NCBI RefSeq assembly: GCF_020400585.1
Contig: NZ_JAINVF010000019.1
Location: 1-64,000, forward strand
DNA length: 64,000 bases
Source: Streptomyces sp. NK08204
GTDB taxonomy: Bacteria; Actinomycetota; Actinomycetes; Streptomycetales; Streptomycetaceae
Direction: 5' to 3'
A program made the translations under genes and the position numbers. Of this stretch, positions 53,288 to 62,591 are shown piece by piece; positions within the stretch are counted from its first letter, which is position 1; every line of letters starts with the position of its first letter. The notes below the pieces were generated by a model. The model was not told the origin of the DNA and searched no databases. It was given only the letters and a program-made list of their open reading frames with translations.

Positions 53288-55564
53288 CTATTCGCCGGCC
53301 GGCAGAGCCGCCCGCGGGCGCTGCCAGCCCTGGGAGCCACGTGCCCGCAGCCACGCCGTCGTCTCCTCGGGCGGCATCGCCGCGGCGACCAGCCAGCCCT
53401 GCACGGCGTCACAGCCGAGGTCCCGCAGCCGCTCCCAGGTCTCGTCGTCCTCCACGCCCTCCGCGACGACGAGCAGCCCGAGGGAATGCGCCAGGTCGAC
53501 CGTGCAGCGCACGATCTCCGCGTCCTCGGTGTCCACGGCCAGCCGGGCCACGAAGGAGCGGTCGATCTTCAGCTCGCTCACCGGCAGCCGCCGCAGATGC
53601 ACCAGCGAGGAGTAGCCCGTGCCGAAGTCGTCCAGCGACATCTTCACGCCGTGCCCGGTGAGCCCGGCGAGGGTGTCGGCGGCCCGCTGCGGGTCCTCCA
53701 GCAGCACGTGCTCGGTTATCTCCAGCTGCAGCGCGCCCGCCGGGACCCCGTGCCGGGCCAGCCGGGCGGCGACGGAGCCCGCGAAACCCGGGGTGTGCAC
53801 ATCGCGCGGGGAGACGTTGACGGCGACCGGGACCCGCAGTCCCTGCGCCCGCCACTTGGCGACCTGGCCGAGCGCGGTGTCCAGCACGTACTCCGTCAGA
53901 TGGGGCATCAGCCCGGAGGACTCGGCAATCGCGATGAACTCGTCCGGCGGCACCTTCCCGCGCTCGGGATGCACCCAGCGGACCAGGGCCTCCAGCCCGG
54001 CGACCTGGCCGTCGAAACGGACTTTGGGCTGGTAGTGCAGCTGCACCTCGTGTGCGTCCAGCGCCCGGCGCAGGTCCCCGAGCAGGCCCAGCCGGTCGGG
54101 GGTGTTGGAGTCCCGCTTGGACTCGTAGACCTCGACGCCGGTGCGGTCACGTTTCGCCTGGTACATCGCCACGTCCGCGCGGCGCAGCAGCCCTTCGGCG
54201 TCCTGGGCGTGGTCGGGGAAGACGGCCACGCCCGCGCTGGCCTCCAGCACGAGGGTGAGTCCGTCGAGGTCGAGCGGGGAGCTGAGCGCGGCCACGAGGC
54301 CGCGGGCGACGCGCGTGGCCGACGTGATGGAGTCGGCGACGGGCAGTAACACGGCGAACTCGTCACCGCCGAGCCGGGCGACCTCCGCTCCGCGCGGCAG
54401 GGCGAGCCGCAGCCGGTCCGCTATCTGGAGCAGCAGCCGGTCACCGGCGAGATGCCCCAGGGTGTCGTTCACCGACCGGAAACGGTCGAGGTCGATCAGC
54501 ATCAGCGCGGAGCGCGCGCCGATCCGTTCGGCGTCGTCGAGGGCCGTCCAGATCCGCTCCAGCAGCCACTGCCGGTTGGGCAGTCCGGTCAGCGGGTCGC
54601 GCAGCTGCTCCTCGGCGCGGGCGCGTGCCATCCACAGCGTGGAGTCGAGGGCGATCAGCGGGACGGCGAACAGCGGGAGCAGCACGGGCTGGGCGTCGGC
54701 GACGACGCAGACCAGCGGCGCGATGCCGAGCAGCGCCACGGCGACGAGCCCCTGTCTGACCAGGGCGGTGCGGGCGATGGTGGGCAGCCCGCCGCCGCGC
54801 GGGGCGTGCAGGTACCACAGCAGGCCGCGGTTGACCGCGAGATAGGCACCGGCCGTCAGCACCACCTCGGGCACGGTGCTGAAGCTCCAGCTGCCGGGCC
54901 GCCAGGGCGCCTCGACGCTGGGCACGCGGCCGAAGACGCCGAGCAGCAGGGCGCCGGCGCCGATGCCGAGGATGTCGACCGCGCCGTGCAGCATGCCCTG
55001 CCGCCAGCGGTGCCGCCTGGCTGTGCCGACCAGGACGACGACGGTGAGGCTGACCATTCCGGCGGGCACCCAACCGTACAGCAGCAGGACGGCCAGGGTG
55101 AGGGCGGCGCCCGATCCGGTGCCGCCCCACCAGCGGGCGCGGCCCAGCATGACGAGGTGGCCGACGATGATGCCGGTGAGCAGGGCCAGCGACCAGCCGA
55201 CCGTGCCGCCCGGGAACAGCGCGTGGTTGCCGGTGAAGGCGCGCAGGAAGCCCGCGCCGAGGGCGAACCCGGCGGCGGCCACGACGGCCGCGGGCAGCAC
55301 GGGCCAGGACGGATGCCGCTCGGGGTCGGTGCCGGCCAGCCCCCGTGCGGGATCGATCGCCAGGGGCCGCGGGGAGTGCGCCTCGGGGACGGCGCCCGGT
55401 CCGGACGGGCGCGTGCGCACTCCGGGACGTGCTGCGCCGCCTCCTGCGGTACGCACTCCGGTGCGCTCGGCGCCCCAGGCCGGCCACCGGTACCCGCGCC
55501 AGGTGACCGCGAGGCGGCGCAGGCGCAGCCGTGAGTCCGGGGCGACACTTTCGGTCGGTTCCAT
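53288..55564 (-). CDS. rmdB: membrane GGDEF-EAL protein (RmdB type), both motifs intact
   Basis: A 758-residue c-di-GMP enzyme. About 8 helices at 88-315, then GGDEF at 399-403 (RLGGDEFAVL) without a clean RxxD I-site (RGAE instead), and an EAL domain with all catalytic motifs: GLEALVRW (525-527), LEITEHVLL, SLDDFGTGYSSLVHL, ELKIDRSFV and VVAEGVE. It should therefore hydrolyse c-di-GMP and may also make it. Position between gatC and ligA matches S. coelicolor SCO5495, RmdB, a phosphodiesterase that affects aerial development. The ATG at 55564 has AGGGACGGG upstream. The 259 bases between it and ligA have nothing else I can support. Confidence 0.9.
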   Translation of the reverse strand: MEPTESVAPDSRLRLRRLAVTWRGYRWPAWGAERTGVRTAGGGAARPGVRTRPSGPGAVPEAHSPRPLAIDPARGLAGTDPERHPSWPVLPAAVVAAAGFALGAGFLRAFTGNHALFPGGTVGWSLALLTGIIVGHLVMLGRARWWGGTGSGAALTLAVLLLYGWVPAGMVSLTVVVLVGTARRHRWRQGMLHGAVDILGIGAGALLLGVFGRVPSVEAPWRPGSWSFSTVPEVVLTAGAYLAVNRGLLWYLHAPRGGGLPTIARTALVRQGLVAVALLGIAPLVCVVADAQPVLLPLFAVPLIALDSTLWMARARAEEQLRDPLTGLPNRQWLLERIWTALDDAERIGARSALMLIDLDRFRSVNDTLGHLAGDRLLLQIADRLRLALPRGAEVARLGGDEFAVLLPVADSITSATRVARGLVAALSSPLDLDGLTLVLEASAGVAVFPDHAQDAEGLLRRADVAMYQAKRDRTGVEVYESKRDSNTPDRLGLLGDLRRALDAHEVQLHYQPKVRFDGQVAGLEALVRWVHPERGKVPPDEFIAIAESSGLMPHLTEYVLDTALGQVAKWRAQGLRVPVAVNVSPRDVHTPGFAGSVAARLARHGVPAGALQLEITEHVLLEDPQRAADTLAGLTGHGVKMSLDDFGTGYSSLVHLRRLPVSELKIDRSFVARLAVDTEDAEIVRCTVDLAHSLGLLVVAEGVEDDETWERLRDLGCDAVQGWLVAAAMPPEETTAWLRARGSQGWQRPRAALPAGE

Positions 55565-55823
55565 TCCCGTCCCTCTCACAGCCGGCGGTGCCCACGCCAC
55601 GCGGCCCGATGCCCGACAGCCATCAGCGGCTCCGCGTTGGAAAACCCTTGCCCATGCGGCCTGCGCGCACGGAGATGCCCCAACCGCAGCTGGGCACGGC
55701 AGGTGCACATCCCAACAGTAGGCCGCAGAAGGCTTTCACGGGCACCGGTCGTCGACGGTTGCCCGAATGTGCCCGAGCCACCCGTATGCATCTGATATGC
55801 GCCGATCGAGTGGCCTTCAACCG

Positions 55824-58022
55824 CTACTCCTCGGCCGAAAGCGCGACTTCGGCCGCCGCTTCGGGCCCCTGCTCCAAAAGGACGCCGAAACCGTCCTCGT
55901 TCAGCACGGGAACCTTGAGCTGCATGGCCTTGTCGTACTTCGAACCGGGGTTGTCACCCACAACGACGAACGAGGTCTTCTTCGACACCGAACCGGTCAC
56001 CTTCGCTCCGCGGCTCTGCAGTGCGTCCTTGGCGCCGTCCCGCGTGAAGTTCTCCAGCGTGCCGGTGACGACGACGGTGAGCCCCTCCAGCGGGCGCGGC
56101 CCCTCGTCCTCGCCGGAGGACTGGTCCTCCAGCGGGACGCCCGCGGCCTTCCACTTGCGGACGATCTCGCGGTGCCAGTCCTCGGCGAACCACTCCTTGA
56201 GCGCCGTGGCCACGATCGGGCCGACGCCGTCGGTGGCCTTCAGCTCCTCCTCGGTGGCCGCCTCGATCCGGTCGATCGAGCCGAAGGCGCGTGCCAGGGC
56301 CTCCGCGGCGACCGGCCCCACGTGCCGGATGGACAGCCCGTTGAGGAACCGGGCCAGAGGCCGCTGCTTGGCCGCCTCGATGTTCTCCAGCAGGGCGAGG
56401 GTGTTCTTCTTCGGCTCGCCCTTCTGGTTGGCGAAGACGGTGACGACCTTCTCCTCGCCGGTCTTCGGGTCCCGCTTGGGCAGCCCGCTGTCCGGGTCGA
56501 GGACGTAGGCCTTGATGGGCAGCAGCTTCTCCACCGTCAGGTCGAACAGGTCGCCCTCGTCCACCAGCGGCGGATCGGCCGGCTCCAGCGGGCGGGTGAG
56601 CGCGGCGGCGGCGACCGCGCCGAAGTGCTCGATGTCCAGGCACTCGCGGCCAGCGAGGAAGGAGACCCGCTCGCGCAACTGGGCAGGGCAGGTGCGGGCG
56701 TTCGGGCAGCGGAGGTCGATGTCGCCCTCCTTCATGGGCCTGAGCGGCGTCCCGCACTCGGGGCACTCGCTCGGCATCACGAACTCCCGCTCGGTGCCGT
56801 CCCGCAGGTCGACGACCGGGCCGAGGATCTCCGGAATGACGTCACCGGCCTTGCGGATGACGATCGTGTCGCCGATGAGCACGCCCTTGGCCTTGACGAC
56901 CTCCTGGTTGTGCAAGGTGGCGAACTCGACCTCGCTGCCCGCGACCGTGACCGGCTCGACCTGGGCGTACGGCGTGACCCGGCCGGTGCGGCCGACGCCG
57001 ACCTTGATGTCGACGAGCTTGGTGTTGACCTCTTCCGGCGCGTACTTGTAGGCGATCGCCCAGCGCGGGGCGCGCGCGGTGGAGCCGAGGCGGCCCTGGA
57101 GCCGGATCTCGTCCAGCTTGACGACGGCGCCGTCGATCTCGTGCTCCACGGAGTGCCGGTTCTCGCCGTCGTAGTGGGCGATGAACGCGCGTACCCCGTC
57201 GAGGCCGTCGACCACGCGGTTGTGCGGGGAGGTGGGCAGGCCCCAGGACTTCAGCAGGTCGTAGGCCTGGGACAACCGGGTCATCCCGCTGAAGCCCTCC
57301 AGGGCGCCGATGCCGTGGACGACCATGTGCAGCGGGCGGGAGGCGGTGACGCGCGGGTCCTTCTGTCGCAGCGAACCGGCGGCGGCGTTGCGGGGGTTGG
57401 CGAAGGGCTTGTCGCCGGCCGCGACCAAACGTTCGTTGAGTGCGGCGAACTTCTCCATCGGGAAGTAGACCTCGCCACGGATCTCCACCAGGTCGGGCAC
57501 CTTCTCGCCCCGGAGGCGGTCCGGGATCTCCGCGATCGTCCGGACGTTGGGGGTGATGTCCTCGCCCATGCGGCCGTCGCCGCGGGTGGCTGCGCGGGTC
57601 AGGCGGCCGTGTTCGTAGGTGAGGTTCACGGCCAGGCCGTCGACCTTCAGCTCGCACAGGAAGTGGTACTCCTGGGCGCCCAGTTCACGGGCGATCCGGT
57701 CGGCCCAGGCGGCCAGGTCGTCGTCGTTGAAGGTGTTGTCGAGGGACATCATCCGCTGGCGGTGCTCGACCGCCGTGAACTCCGTCGCGTACGACCCGGC
57801 GACCTTCTGGGTCGGCGAATCCGGGGTGCGCAGCTCCGGGTACTGCTCCTCCAGCGCCTCCAGGGACTTCAGGAGCTGGTCGAACTCCGCGTCGCTGATG
57901 ACGGGGGCGTCCTTCACGTAGTAACGGAAGCGGTGCTCCTCGACCTGCTCCGCCAGCTGCGCGTGCTTGTCGCGGGCCTCGGCGGGCACCGCCGTCGTCT
58001 CCGCCTGCTTGTCGCCGGCCAC
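55824..58022 (-). CDS. ligA: NAD-dependent DNA ligase
   Basis: A 732-residue replication/repair ligase. Ia domain YYVKDAPVISDAEFDQLLKSLEALE, adenylation Lys126 in CELKVDGLAVNL (KxDG), OB fold, four-Cys zinc finger (CPECGTPL ... CPNARTCPAQL), HhH repeats (LSIRHVGPVAAEALAR) and a C-terminal BRCT domain (LEGLTVVVTGTLENFTRDGAKDALQSRGAKVTGSVSKKTSFVVVGDNPGSKYDKA). Starts at a GTG with GGAAGG 9 bases upstream. It follows the MetE-like gene by 15 bases. Confidence 0.96.
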   Translation of the reverse strand: MAGDKQAETTAVPAEARDKHAQLAEQVEEHRFRYYVKDAPVISDAEFDQLLKSLEALEEQYPELRTPDSPTQKVAGSYATEFTAVEHRQRMMSLDNTFNDDDLAAWADRIARELGAQEYHFLCELKVDGLAVNLTYEHGRLTRAATRGDGRMGEDITPNVRTIAEIPDRLRGEKVPDLVEIRGEVYFPMEKFAALNERLVAAGDKPFANPRNAAAGSLRQKDPRVTASRPLHMVVHGIGALEGFSGMTRLSQAYDLLKSWGLPTSPHNRVVDGLDGVRAFIAHYDGENRHSVEHEIDGAVVKLDEIRLQGRLGSTARAPRWAIAYKYAPEEVNTKLVDIKVGVGRTGRVTPYAQVEPVTVAGSEVEFATLHNQEVVKAKGVLIGDTIVIRKAGDVIPEILGPVVDLRDGTEREFVMPSECPECGTPLRPMKEGDIDLRCPNARTCPAQLRERVSFLAGRECLDIEHFGAVAAAALTRPLEPADPPLVDEGDLFDLTVEKLLPIKAYVLDPDSGLPKRDPKTGEEKVVTVFANQKGEPKKNTLALLENIEAAKQRPLARFLNGLSIRHVGPVAAEALARAFGSIDRIEAATEEELKATDGVGPIVATALKEWFAEDWHREIVRKWKAAGVPLEDQSSGEDEGPRPLEGLTVVVTGTLENFTRDGAKDALQSRGAKVTGSVSKKTSFVVVGDNPGSKYDKAMQLKVPVLNEDGFGVLLEQGPEAAAEVALSAEE

Positions 58023-58037
58023 CGTGTTGTCCTTCCG

Positions 58038-59039
58038 TTACTCCGGGTTGTCCGCGAGGGACCTCGCCGCCCGGACGCAGTGGGCGAGCACCTGGCGCGC
58101 GTAGGCGGGGGATGCGCCCGCGAGACCGCACGCCGGGGTGACCGTGACCGCCTCCGCGAGCAGCCCGGGACGCAGCCCCAGCCTGCGCCACAGCGTCCTG
58201 ACACCCATGACGCTACCGGCAGGGTCTGACAACGGGCCGTCCGTGCCCGGCACGACGCCGGTGAACAGCCGGGTGCCGGCCTCGACAGCCTCACCGATGG
58301 CGTCGTCGTCACGCTCGGTGAGCAGCGCGAAGTCGAAGGAGACGGCCGCCGCCCCGGCCCGGCGCAGCAGGGCGAAGGGGACGTCCGGCGCGCAGGAGTG
58401 GACGACGACGGGTCCGCCCTCGGTCACGGCGACGACGTCCCGCAGCGTCGCCTCCACGACCTGCCGGTCGACGGACCGGTGGGTACGGTAGCCGCTGGCC
58501 GTGCGTACCTGTCCGCGCAGGACGGCGGTGAGGGAGGGCTCGTCGAGCTGGAGCACCGGGCGGGCGCCGGGGATCCGGCGCCGCACCTCGGCGAGGTGGA
58601 GCCGCAGGCCCTCGGCGAGCGAGGCGGCGAGGTCGCGGCAGGCGCCGGGGTCCGACAGGGCGGCCTCGCCGTTCTTCAGCTCCAGGGCGGCGGCCAGTGT
58701 CCACGGCCCGACCGCCTGCACCTTGAGGTCGCCCTCGTAGCCCTGGGTGAACTCCTCGAGGGCGTCGAGGTCCTCGCCCAGCCAGGCTCTGGCCCGCCGG
58801 GTGTCCCGGCCCGGCCGGTCGCCGATCCGCCAGCCGCTGGGCTCCACGCGTGCGTACAGCTCGACCAGCATCCCGGCGGTACGGCCGATCATGTCGGCAC
58901 CGGGTCCGCGCGCGGGCAGCTCGGGCAGGAACGGGAAGTCCTCGAAGCTGCCGGTGACGGTCTTCGCGGCCTCCCGTGCGTCCCCGCCGGGCATGGAGCC
59001 CACACCGGTCGCGGCGCCGAAGCGCATGTTGTCGTTCAC
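58038..59039 (-). CDS. MetE C-terminal-like (B12-independent methionine synthase family) protein
   Basis: A 333-residue protein corresponding to only the C-terminal catalytic half of MetE (full MetE is about 750 residues). GAATGVGSMPGGDAREA, VLQLDEPSLTAVL, VVHSCAPDVPF (zinc His and Cys) and TPACGLAGASP (zinc Cys) are seen. Homologues are annotated as methionine synthase, but the short type may use a different methyl donor. I use the GTG at 59039; an ATG at 59027 is in frame, and neither has a strong ribosome site. Sits directly upstream of ligA. Confidence 0.85.
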   Translation of the reverse strand: MNDNMRFGAATGVGSMPGGDAREAAKTVTGSFEDFPFLPELPARGPGADMIGRTAGMLVELYARVEPSGWRIGDRPGRDTRRARAWLGEDLDALEEFTQGYEGDLKVQAVGPWTLAAALELKNGEAALSDPGACRDLAASLAEGLRLHLAEVRRRIPGARPVLQLDEPSLTAVLRGQVRTASGYRTHRSVDRQVVEATLRDVVAVTEGGPVVVHSCAPDVPFALLRRAGAAAVSFDFALLTERDDDAIGEAVEAGTRLFTGVVPGTDGPLSDPAGSVMGVRTLWRRLGLRPGLLAEAVTVTPACGLAGASPAYARQVLAHCVRAARSLADNPE

Positions 59040-59082
59040 GGGGTGAAGCCTACGTAGCCGTCGGCGGACCGGTGCCCGGCGG

Positions 59083-59781
59083 TCACCGGCCCGGCCGCAC
59101 CGTGAGGTCGTTGACCTCCGCGTCCCGGGGCAGGTCCAGGGCCATCAGGACCGTCGTGGCGACCGACTCGGGGTCGATCCAGTCGGCCGGGTCGTACTCC
59201 TTGCCCTCCTGCTGGTGGACCTTGGCCTGCATGGGGCTGGCGGTGCGGCCGGGGTAGACCGAGGTGACCCGGACGCCGTTGCCGTGCTCCTCCTCGCGCA
59301 GGGAGTCGGCGAGCGCCTTCAGGCCGTGCTTGGAGGCGGCGTACGCGGACCAGCCAGCGTGGGCGTGGAGGCCGGCGCCGGAGTTGACGAAGATCACATG
59401 GCCGCGGGCGGCGCGGAGCTGGGGCAGGAAGTGCCGGGTCAGCTCGGCGGGGGCGATCAGGTTGACGTTGAGTTGGTGCCGCCAGGACTTCGGGGTCAGC
59501 TCGCCGACGTCACCGAGGTCCACGACCCCGGCGACGTGCAGCAGCGAGTCGATCCGTTCCGGCAGCGACTGGTGGGAGAACGCCCAGGACAGCCTGTCGG
59601 GGTCGGCCAGGTCGCCGACCAGGGTGCGCGCGCCGGGGAACTGTGCGGCCAGTTCCTTGGCGCGGCCCGCGTCGCGCACGTGCAGGACGAGCTGGTCCCC
59701 GCGCGCGTGGAGCCGGCGGGCGACGGCCCCGCCGATGCCGGACCCGGCCCCGGTGATCACATGAGTTGCCATGTCGGCCAT
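59083..59781 (-). CDS. short-chain dehydrogenase/reductase
   Basis: A 232-residue classical SDR. TGAGSGIGGAVARRLHARG is the NAD(P) motif, LLHVAGVVDLGDVG the NNAG-like strand, and the catalytic Ser, Tyr and Lys are in FVNSGAGLHAHAGWSAYAASKHGLKALADSLR. Substrate unknown. It starts 7 bases after the LOG-family gene and ends 43 bases before the MetE-like gene, so the string LOG-SDR-MetE-like-ligA is probably one operon. Confidence 0.88.
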   Translation of the reverse strand: MADMATHVITGAGSGIGGAVARRLHARGDQLVLHVRDAGRAKELAAQFPGARTLVGDLADPDRLSWAFSHQSLPERIDSLLHVAGVVDLGDVGELTPKSWRHQLNVNLIAPAELTRHFLPQLRAARGHVIFVNSGAGLHAHAGWSAYAASKHGLKALADSLREEEHGNGVRVTSVYPGRTASPMQAKVHQQEGKEYDPADWIDPESVATTVLMALDLPRDAEVNDLTVRPGR

Positions 59782-59788
59782 GCTCGCA

Positions 59789-60328
59789 TCACCGGTCGTG
59801 CGACGACTCCTCCAGGTAGGCCAGCGCGTCCGCCGGTTCCTGCGTGAAGAACATCAGGTCGCTGAGCGGGCGCGGCAGGAAACCCTCGGCCTCCATGCGG
59901 CGGAACTGCTGCTCCAGGCCGTCGTAGAAGCCTGCGGTGTTCAGCAGCACCACGGGCTTGTGGGTACGGCCGTGCTTCTTCAGCTCCAGGATCTCGGTGG
60001 CCTCGTCGAGCGTGCCGGTGCCGCCCACCATGATCACCACGGCGTCGGCGTTCTGCAGAAGCAGCTTCTTGCGCTCGGCGAGATCGCGGGCGATGACCAT
60101 CTCGTCCGCCCCGGGGCGTGCCTTGGCCGCGAGGAATTCGACGGAAACGCCCAGCAGCCTGCCGCCGGCCTCCTGTACGCCGTCGGCGACGACCTTCATC
60201 AGGCCGACGTTGGAGCCGCCCCACACCAGCGTGTGGCCGCCCTTGCCGATCAGTTCCGCGAACTCGCGCGCGGGGCGCGTGTACCGCTCGTCGAGGTCGG
60301 CGGCGGAGAGGAAGACGCAGATGTTCAT
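59789..60328 (-). CDS. LOG family protein (TIGR00730, cytokinin riboside phosphoribohydrolase-like)
   Basis: A 179-residue Rossmann protein. LVWGGSNVGLMKVVADGVQEAGG, MVIARDLAERKKLLLQNADAVVIMVGGTGTLDEATEILEL carries the (P/V)GGxGTxxE motif and the Arg/Lys pair. Relatives hydrolyse nucleoside 5'-monophosphates of the cytokinin type; the first residue of the motif is Val rather than Pro. The ATG at 60328 has GGTGAGGGAC upstream. Divergent from DUF427. Confidence 0.88.
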   Translation of the reverse strand: MNICVFLSAADLDERYTRPAREFAELIGKGGHTLVWGGSNVGLMKVVADGVQEAGGRLLGVSVEFLAAKARPGADEMVIARDLAERKKLLLQNADAVVIMVGGTGTLDEATEILELKKHGRTHKPVVLLNTAGFYDGLEQQFRRMEAEGFLPRPLSDLMFFTQEPADALAYLEESSHDR

Positions 60329-60379
60329 GTCCCTCACCGTACGCGGGAAGAAGTACGGGCTCGCGGACGCTCCTCGGAT

Positions 60380-60703
60380 ATGAGCCAAGGACACACGATC
60401 ACCATCGAACAGGGCGAGCAGCACGTGCGCGTGGTGCACGGCGGCCGGGTCGTCGCGGACACCGTCCGTCCCCTGGTGCTGCGCGAGACCGGTTGTCCTG
60501 TGCGGTACTACGTCCCCGCCGAGGACGTCCGCACGGATCTGCTCACCCCCTCCCCCACCCACACCGTCTGCCCCTTCAAGGGCACCGCCTCCTACTGGTC
60601 GCTGCCGGACGCGCCCGACGTCGCGTGGGCGTACCCGGACCCGAAGCCGGAGGTGGCTCAGATCAGGAACCATCTGTGCTTCTACGAGGTCGAAGTGTTG
60701 TGA
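60380..60703 (+). CDS. DUF427 protein
   Basis: A 107-residue protein. VRYYVPAEDVRTDLL, HTVCPFKGTASYWSL and VAWAYPDPKPEVAQIRNHLCFYE are the DUF427 signatures. Function of the family is unknown; the Cys and the many aromatic residues suggest a small ligand-binding or redox fold. Its ATG at 60380 has a weak ribosome site. Stands alone between the divergent LOG gene and an alpha/beta hydrolase. Confidence 0.85.
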   Translation: MSQGHTITIEQGEQHVRVVHGGRVVADTVRPLVLRETGCPVRYYVPAEDVRTDLLTPSPTHTVCPFKGTASYWSLPDAPDVAWAYPDPKPEVAQIRNHLCFYEVEVL

Positions 60704-60766
60704 CCTTGCACCGCGCCGACGTGTCGTGGGCGATGAGTCGCCCGCCGTGCGGCAGTCTGCAACGGC

Positions 60767-61561
60767 ATGGACAAGAACACGACTTCCCGTGACGGCACCG
60801 TCCTCGCGTACGGCGTGATCGGCCAGGGGCCCACGGTGATCCTGGTGAGCGGCGCGATGTCCACCGGCGGCACGGTCACGCCCCTGGCGCACCGGCTCGC
60901 GGACCGCTGCACGGCCGTCGTCTACGACCGCCGGGGGCGCGGCGCGAGCGGTGACACGGCGCCGTACGCGGTGGAGCGCGAGGTCGAGGACCTGGCCGCG
61001 CTGCTCGACGCGGTGGGCGGCGAGGCGGCACTGTTCGGGGTCTCCTCCGGCGGCGCGCTCGCGCTGGAGGCGGCGGCGAGCGGTCTGCCGGTGGGTCGGG
61101 TCGCCGTCTACGAGGTGCCGTACGCGGACCACCTGGCCGGCGGGGCCGAGCGGGAGGCCGTGTACAAGGAGCAGTTGAACAGGGCGCTCGCGGAGGGCCG
61201 GCGCGGGGACGCGGTGGAGCTGTTCCTGCGTCTGACGGGCCTCGGCGAGGAGATGATCCGGGGCGCCCGCCAGTCGCCGATGTGGGCGGGCATGGAGGCC
61301 GTCGCCCCGAGCCTCGCGTACGACGACGCGGTCATGGGCGACGGCCTGCTGCCCCGGGAGCGGCTGGCCTCGATCTCGGTGCCCGTGCTGTCCGTCGCGG
61401 GCGGGGCGAGCCCGGAGTGGATGCACAGGGCGAGCCAGGCGGTCGCGGAGGCAACGCCCCAGGGCAGGTACCGGGTCCTGCCGGGGCAGACCCACATGGT
61501 GGAACCCGACGTCCTGGGGCCGGTGCTGGCGGACTTCGTCGCCGCCGGTACGACGCCGTAG
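60767..61561 (+). CDS. alpha/beta hydrolase
   Basis: A 264-residue hydrolase. The nucleophile elbow is FGVSSGGALAL, an oxyanion-type VILVSGAMS follows the first strand, and the catalytic His is in GQTHMV near the C-terminus; the acid is probably the Glu or Asp of the loop around GGASPEW. The fold is of the general esterase/lipase/haloperoxidase group and the substrate is unknown. It is 64 bases after the DUF427 gene. Confidence 0.88.
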   Translation: MDKNTTSRDGTVLAYGVIGQGPTVILVSGAMSTGGTVTPLAHRLADRCTAVVYDRRGRGASGDTAPYAVEREVEDLAALLDAVGGEAALFGVSSGGALALEAAASGLPVGRVAVYEVPYADHLAGGAEREAVYKEQLNRALAEGRRGDAVELFLRLTGLGEEMIRGARQSPMWAGMEAVAPSLAYDDAVMGDGLLPRERLASISVPVLSVAGGASPEWMHRASQAVAEATPQGRYRVLPGQTHMVEPDVLGPVLADFVAAGTTP

Positions 61562-61632
61562 GCGCAGGGATGTTTCCGGGGCGCGGGCGGTGCTCGGTGG
61601 CCTGGTGTAGTCGACGAGGAAGGGCAACGGGG

Positions 61633-61646
61633 GTGGGTGCACCCAC
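61633..61646. promoter_or_regulatory. 14-bp perfect palindrome
   Basis: GTGGGTGCACCCAC is self-complementary over its full length, 288 bases before the GvpY-like start. Could be an operator. Confidence 0.4.
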
Positions 61647-61732
61647 AGGGGCCGTCCCTCGGAGGCCCTCCCCGGACGGTGTCCGGGCCCTGCGGGGTCG
61701 TTTCCGCGGCCCCATTCCCATGACGTGTGGCT

Positions 61733-61745
61733 ACTGGTGACCAGT
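61733..61745. promoter_or_regulatory. 13-bp dyad
   Basis: ACTGGTGACCAGT has perfect 6-bp arms around one central base, 188 bases before the GvpY-like start. Confidence 0.4.
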
Positions 61746-61933
61746 CAAGAGGGCCCTGTCCCCGCGTGCGTCCGCCGGCATCGCAGCGCAGACTTGGAAG
61801 TGGCGCGATTGATCGGCGTGGCCATCGACCGCTGCTTCATTTACACCCTCAGCCCGAGCAGTGTGGAGCCCTTGAACAGCTGGCACTCGCCGGGCGGAAG
61901 ATCTGTTGGGCAGCCCCTGTGAAGGGAAAGCTG

Positions 61934-62587
61934 ATGAGTGGCACACCCAAGATCGCTCTTGCCGCCGCGGTTGCCGGGGGGTATGTCCTCGGCCGGACGA
62001 AGAAGGCGCGGCTCGCCTTCGCCGTGGCGAGCTACCTGGCCGGCCGCCGGTTCGGTCTGGAACCACAGCAGCTGCTGACGGACGGGGTCAAGAAGCTGCG
62101 TGAGCTTCCTCAGTTCGCCGACCTCAACGAGCAGCTGCGCGGTGATGTCCTCAAGGCCGGACGCCAGGCGATGAGCGCGGTGGCCGACCGCAAACTCTCC
62201 GAGTTGGCCGACTCGCTCGACAAACGCACCGCCCGCATAGGCCGTAAGGGCGAGGAAGAGGGCGAGCCCGAGGAGGAGTACGAAGAGAGCGACGAAGAAG
62301 AGCCTGAAGAGGAAGAGGAACCAGAGGAAGAGGAACCAGAGGAGGAGGAAGAGCGGGAAGGGCCCGTGTCCGGGCATCGCCGTGCCGCTCGGGAGCCGAG
62401 CAGGGGTCGTCCAGCTGAAGCCGCTCGCCGGAAGGTGTCTGCGAAGAAGACTGCCGTGGGCAAGGCGGCTGCGACGGAGTCGGCGCGCGCGAAGAAGTCC
62501 TCGGCCTCGGCCAAGAAGACTGTTGCGAGGAAGGCCGCTGCTGCGACGAAGGCGATGCCAGGGAAGGCAACCGGACGGCGGAGGTAG
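61934..62587 (+). CDS. GvpY-like protein with acidic tract and histone-H1-like tail
   Basis: A 217-residue protein. Residues 1-60 (KIALAAAVAGGYVLGRTKKARLAFAVASYLAGRRFGLEPQQLL) form a short hydrophobic segment plus helix that I recognise from a protein of Streptomyces gas-vesicle clusters called GvpY in some annotations (others call such proteins DNA primase, without visible primase motifs). Residues 107-145 are almost all Glu; the last 60 are Lys/Ala-rich (KKTAVGKAAATESARAKKS), like a histone H1 tail. The ATG at 61934 has AAGGGA. It is followed after 4 bases by the GvpZ-like gene. No gvpA, gvpF, gvpL or other gas vesicle gene is near. Confidence 0.7.
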   Translation: MSGTPKIALAAAVAGGYVLGRTKKARLAFAVASYLAGRRFGLEPQQLLTDGVKKLRELPQFADLNEQLRGDVLKAGRQAMSAVADRKLSELADSLDKRTARIGRKGEEEGEPEEEYEESDEEEPEEEEEPEEEEPEEEEEREGPVSGHRRAAREPSRGRPAEAARRKVSAKKTAVGKAAATESARAKKSSASAKKTVARKAAAATKAMPGKATGRRR

Positions 62588-62591
62588 ACCC

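Larger units (their letters stand above)
61562..61933. other. gene-less upstream region of the GvpY/GvpZ-like pair (372 bases)
   Basis: No frame is convincing. It contains the perfect palindromes GTGGGTGCACCCAC (61633-61646) and ACTGGTGACCAGT (61733-61745). These mark it as control sequence for the pair that follows. Confidence 0.5.

Noticed and set aside
59789..61642. 617-codon minus-strand frame running from the LOG gene through the hydrolase region
   Set aside because: Only the last 179 codons are the LOG protein; the rest is antisense to DUF427 and the alpha/beta hydrolase.
61727..61933. 69-codon upstream extension of the GvpY-like protein
   Set aside because: Composition is not coding-like and the ATG at 61934 has a clear ribosome site.
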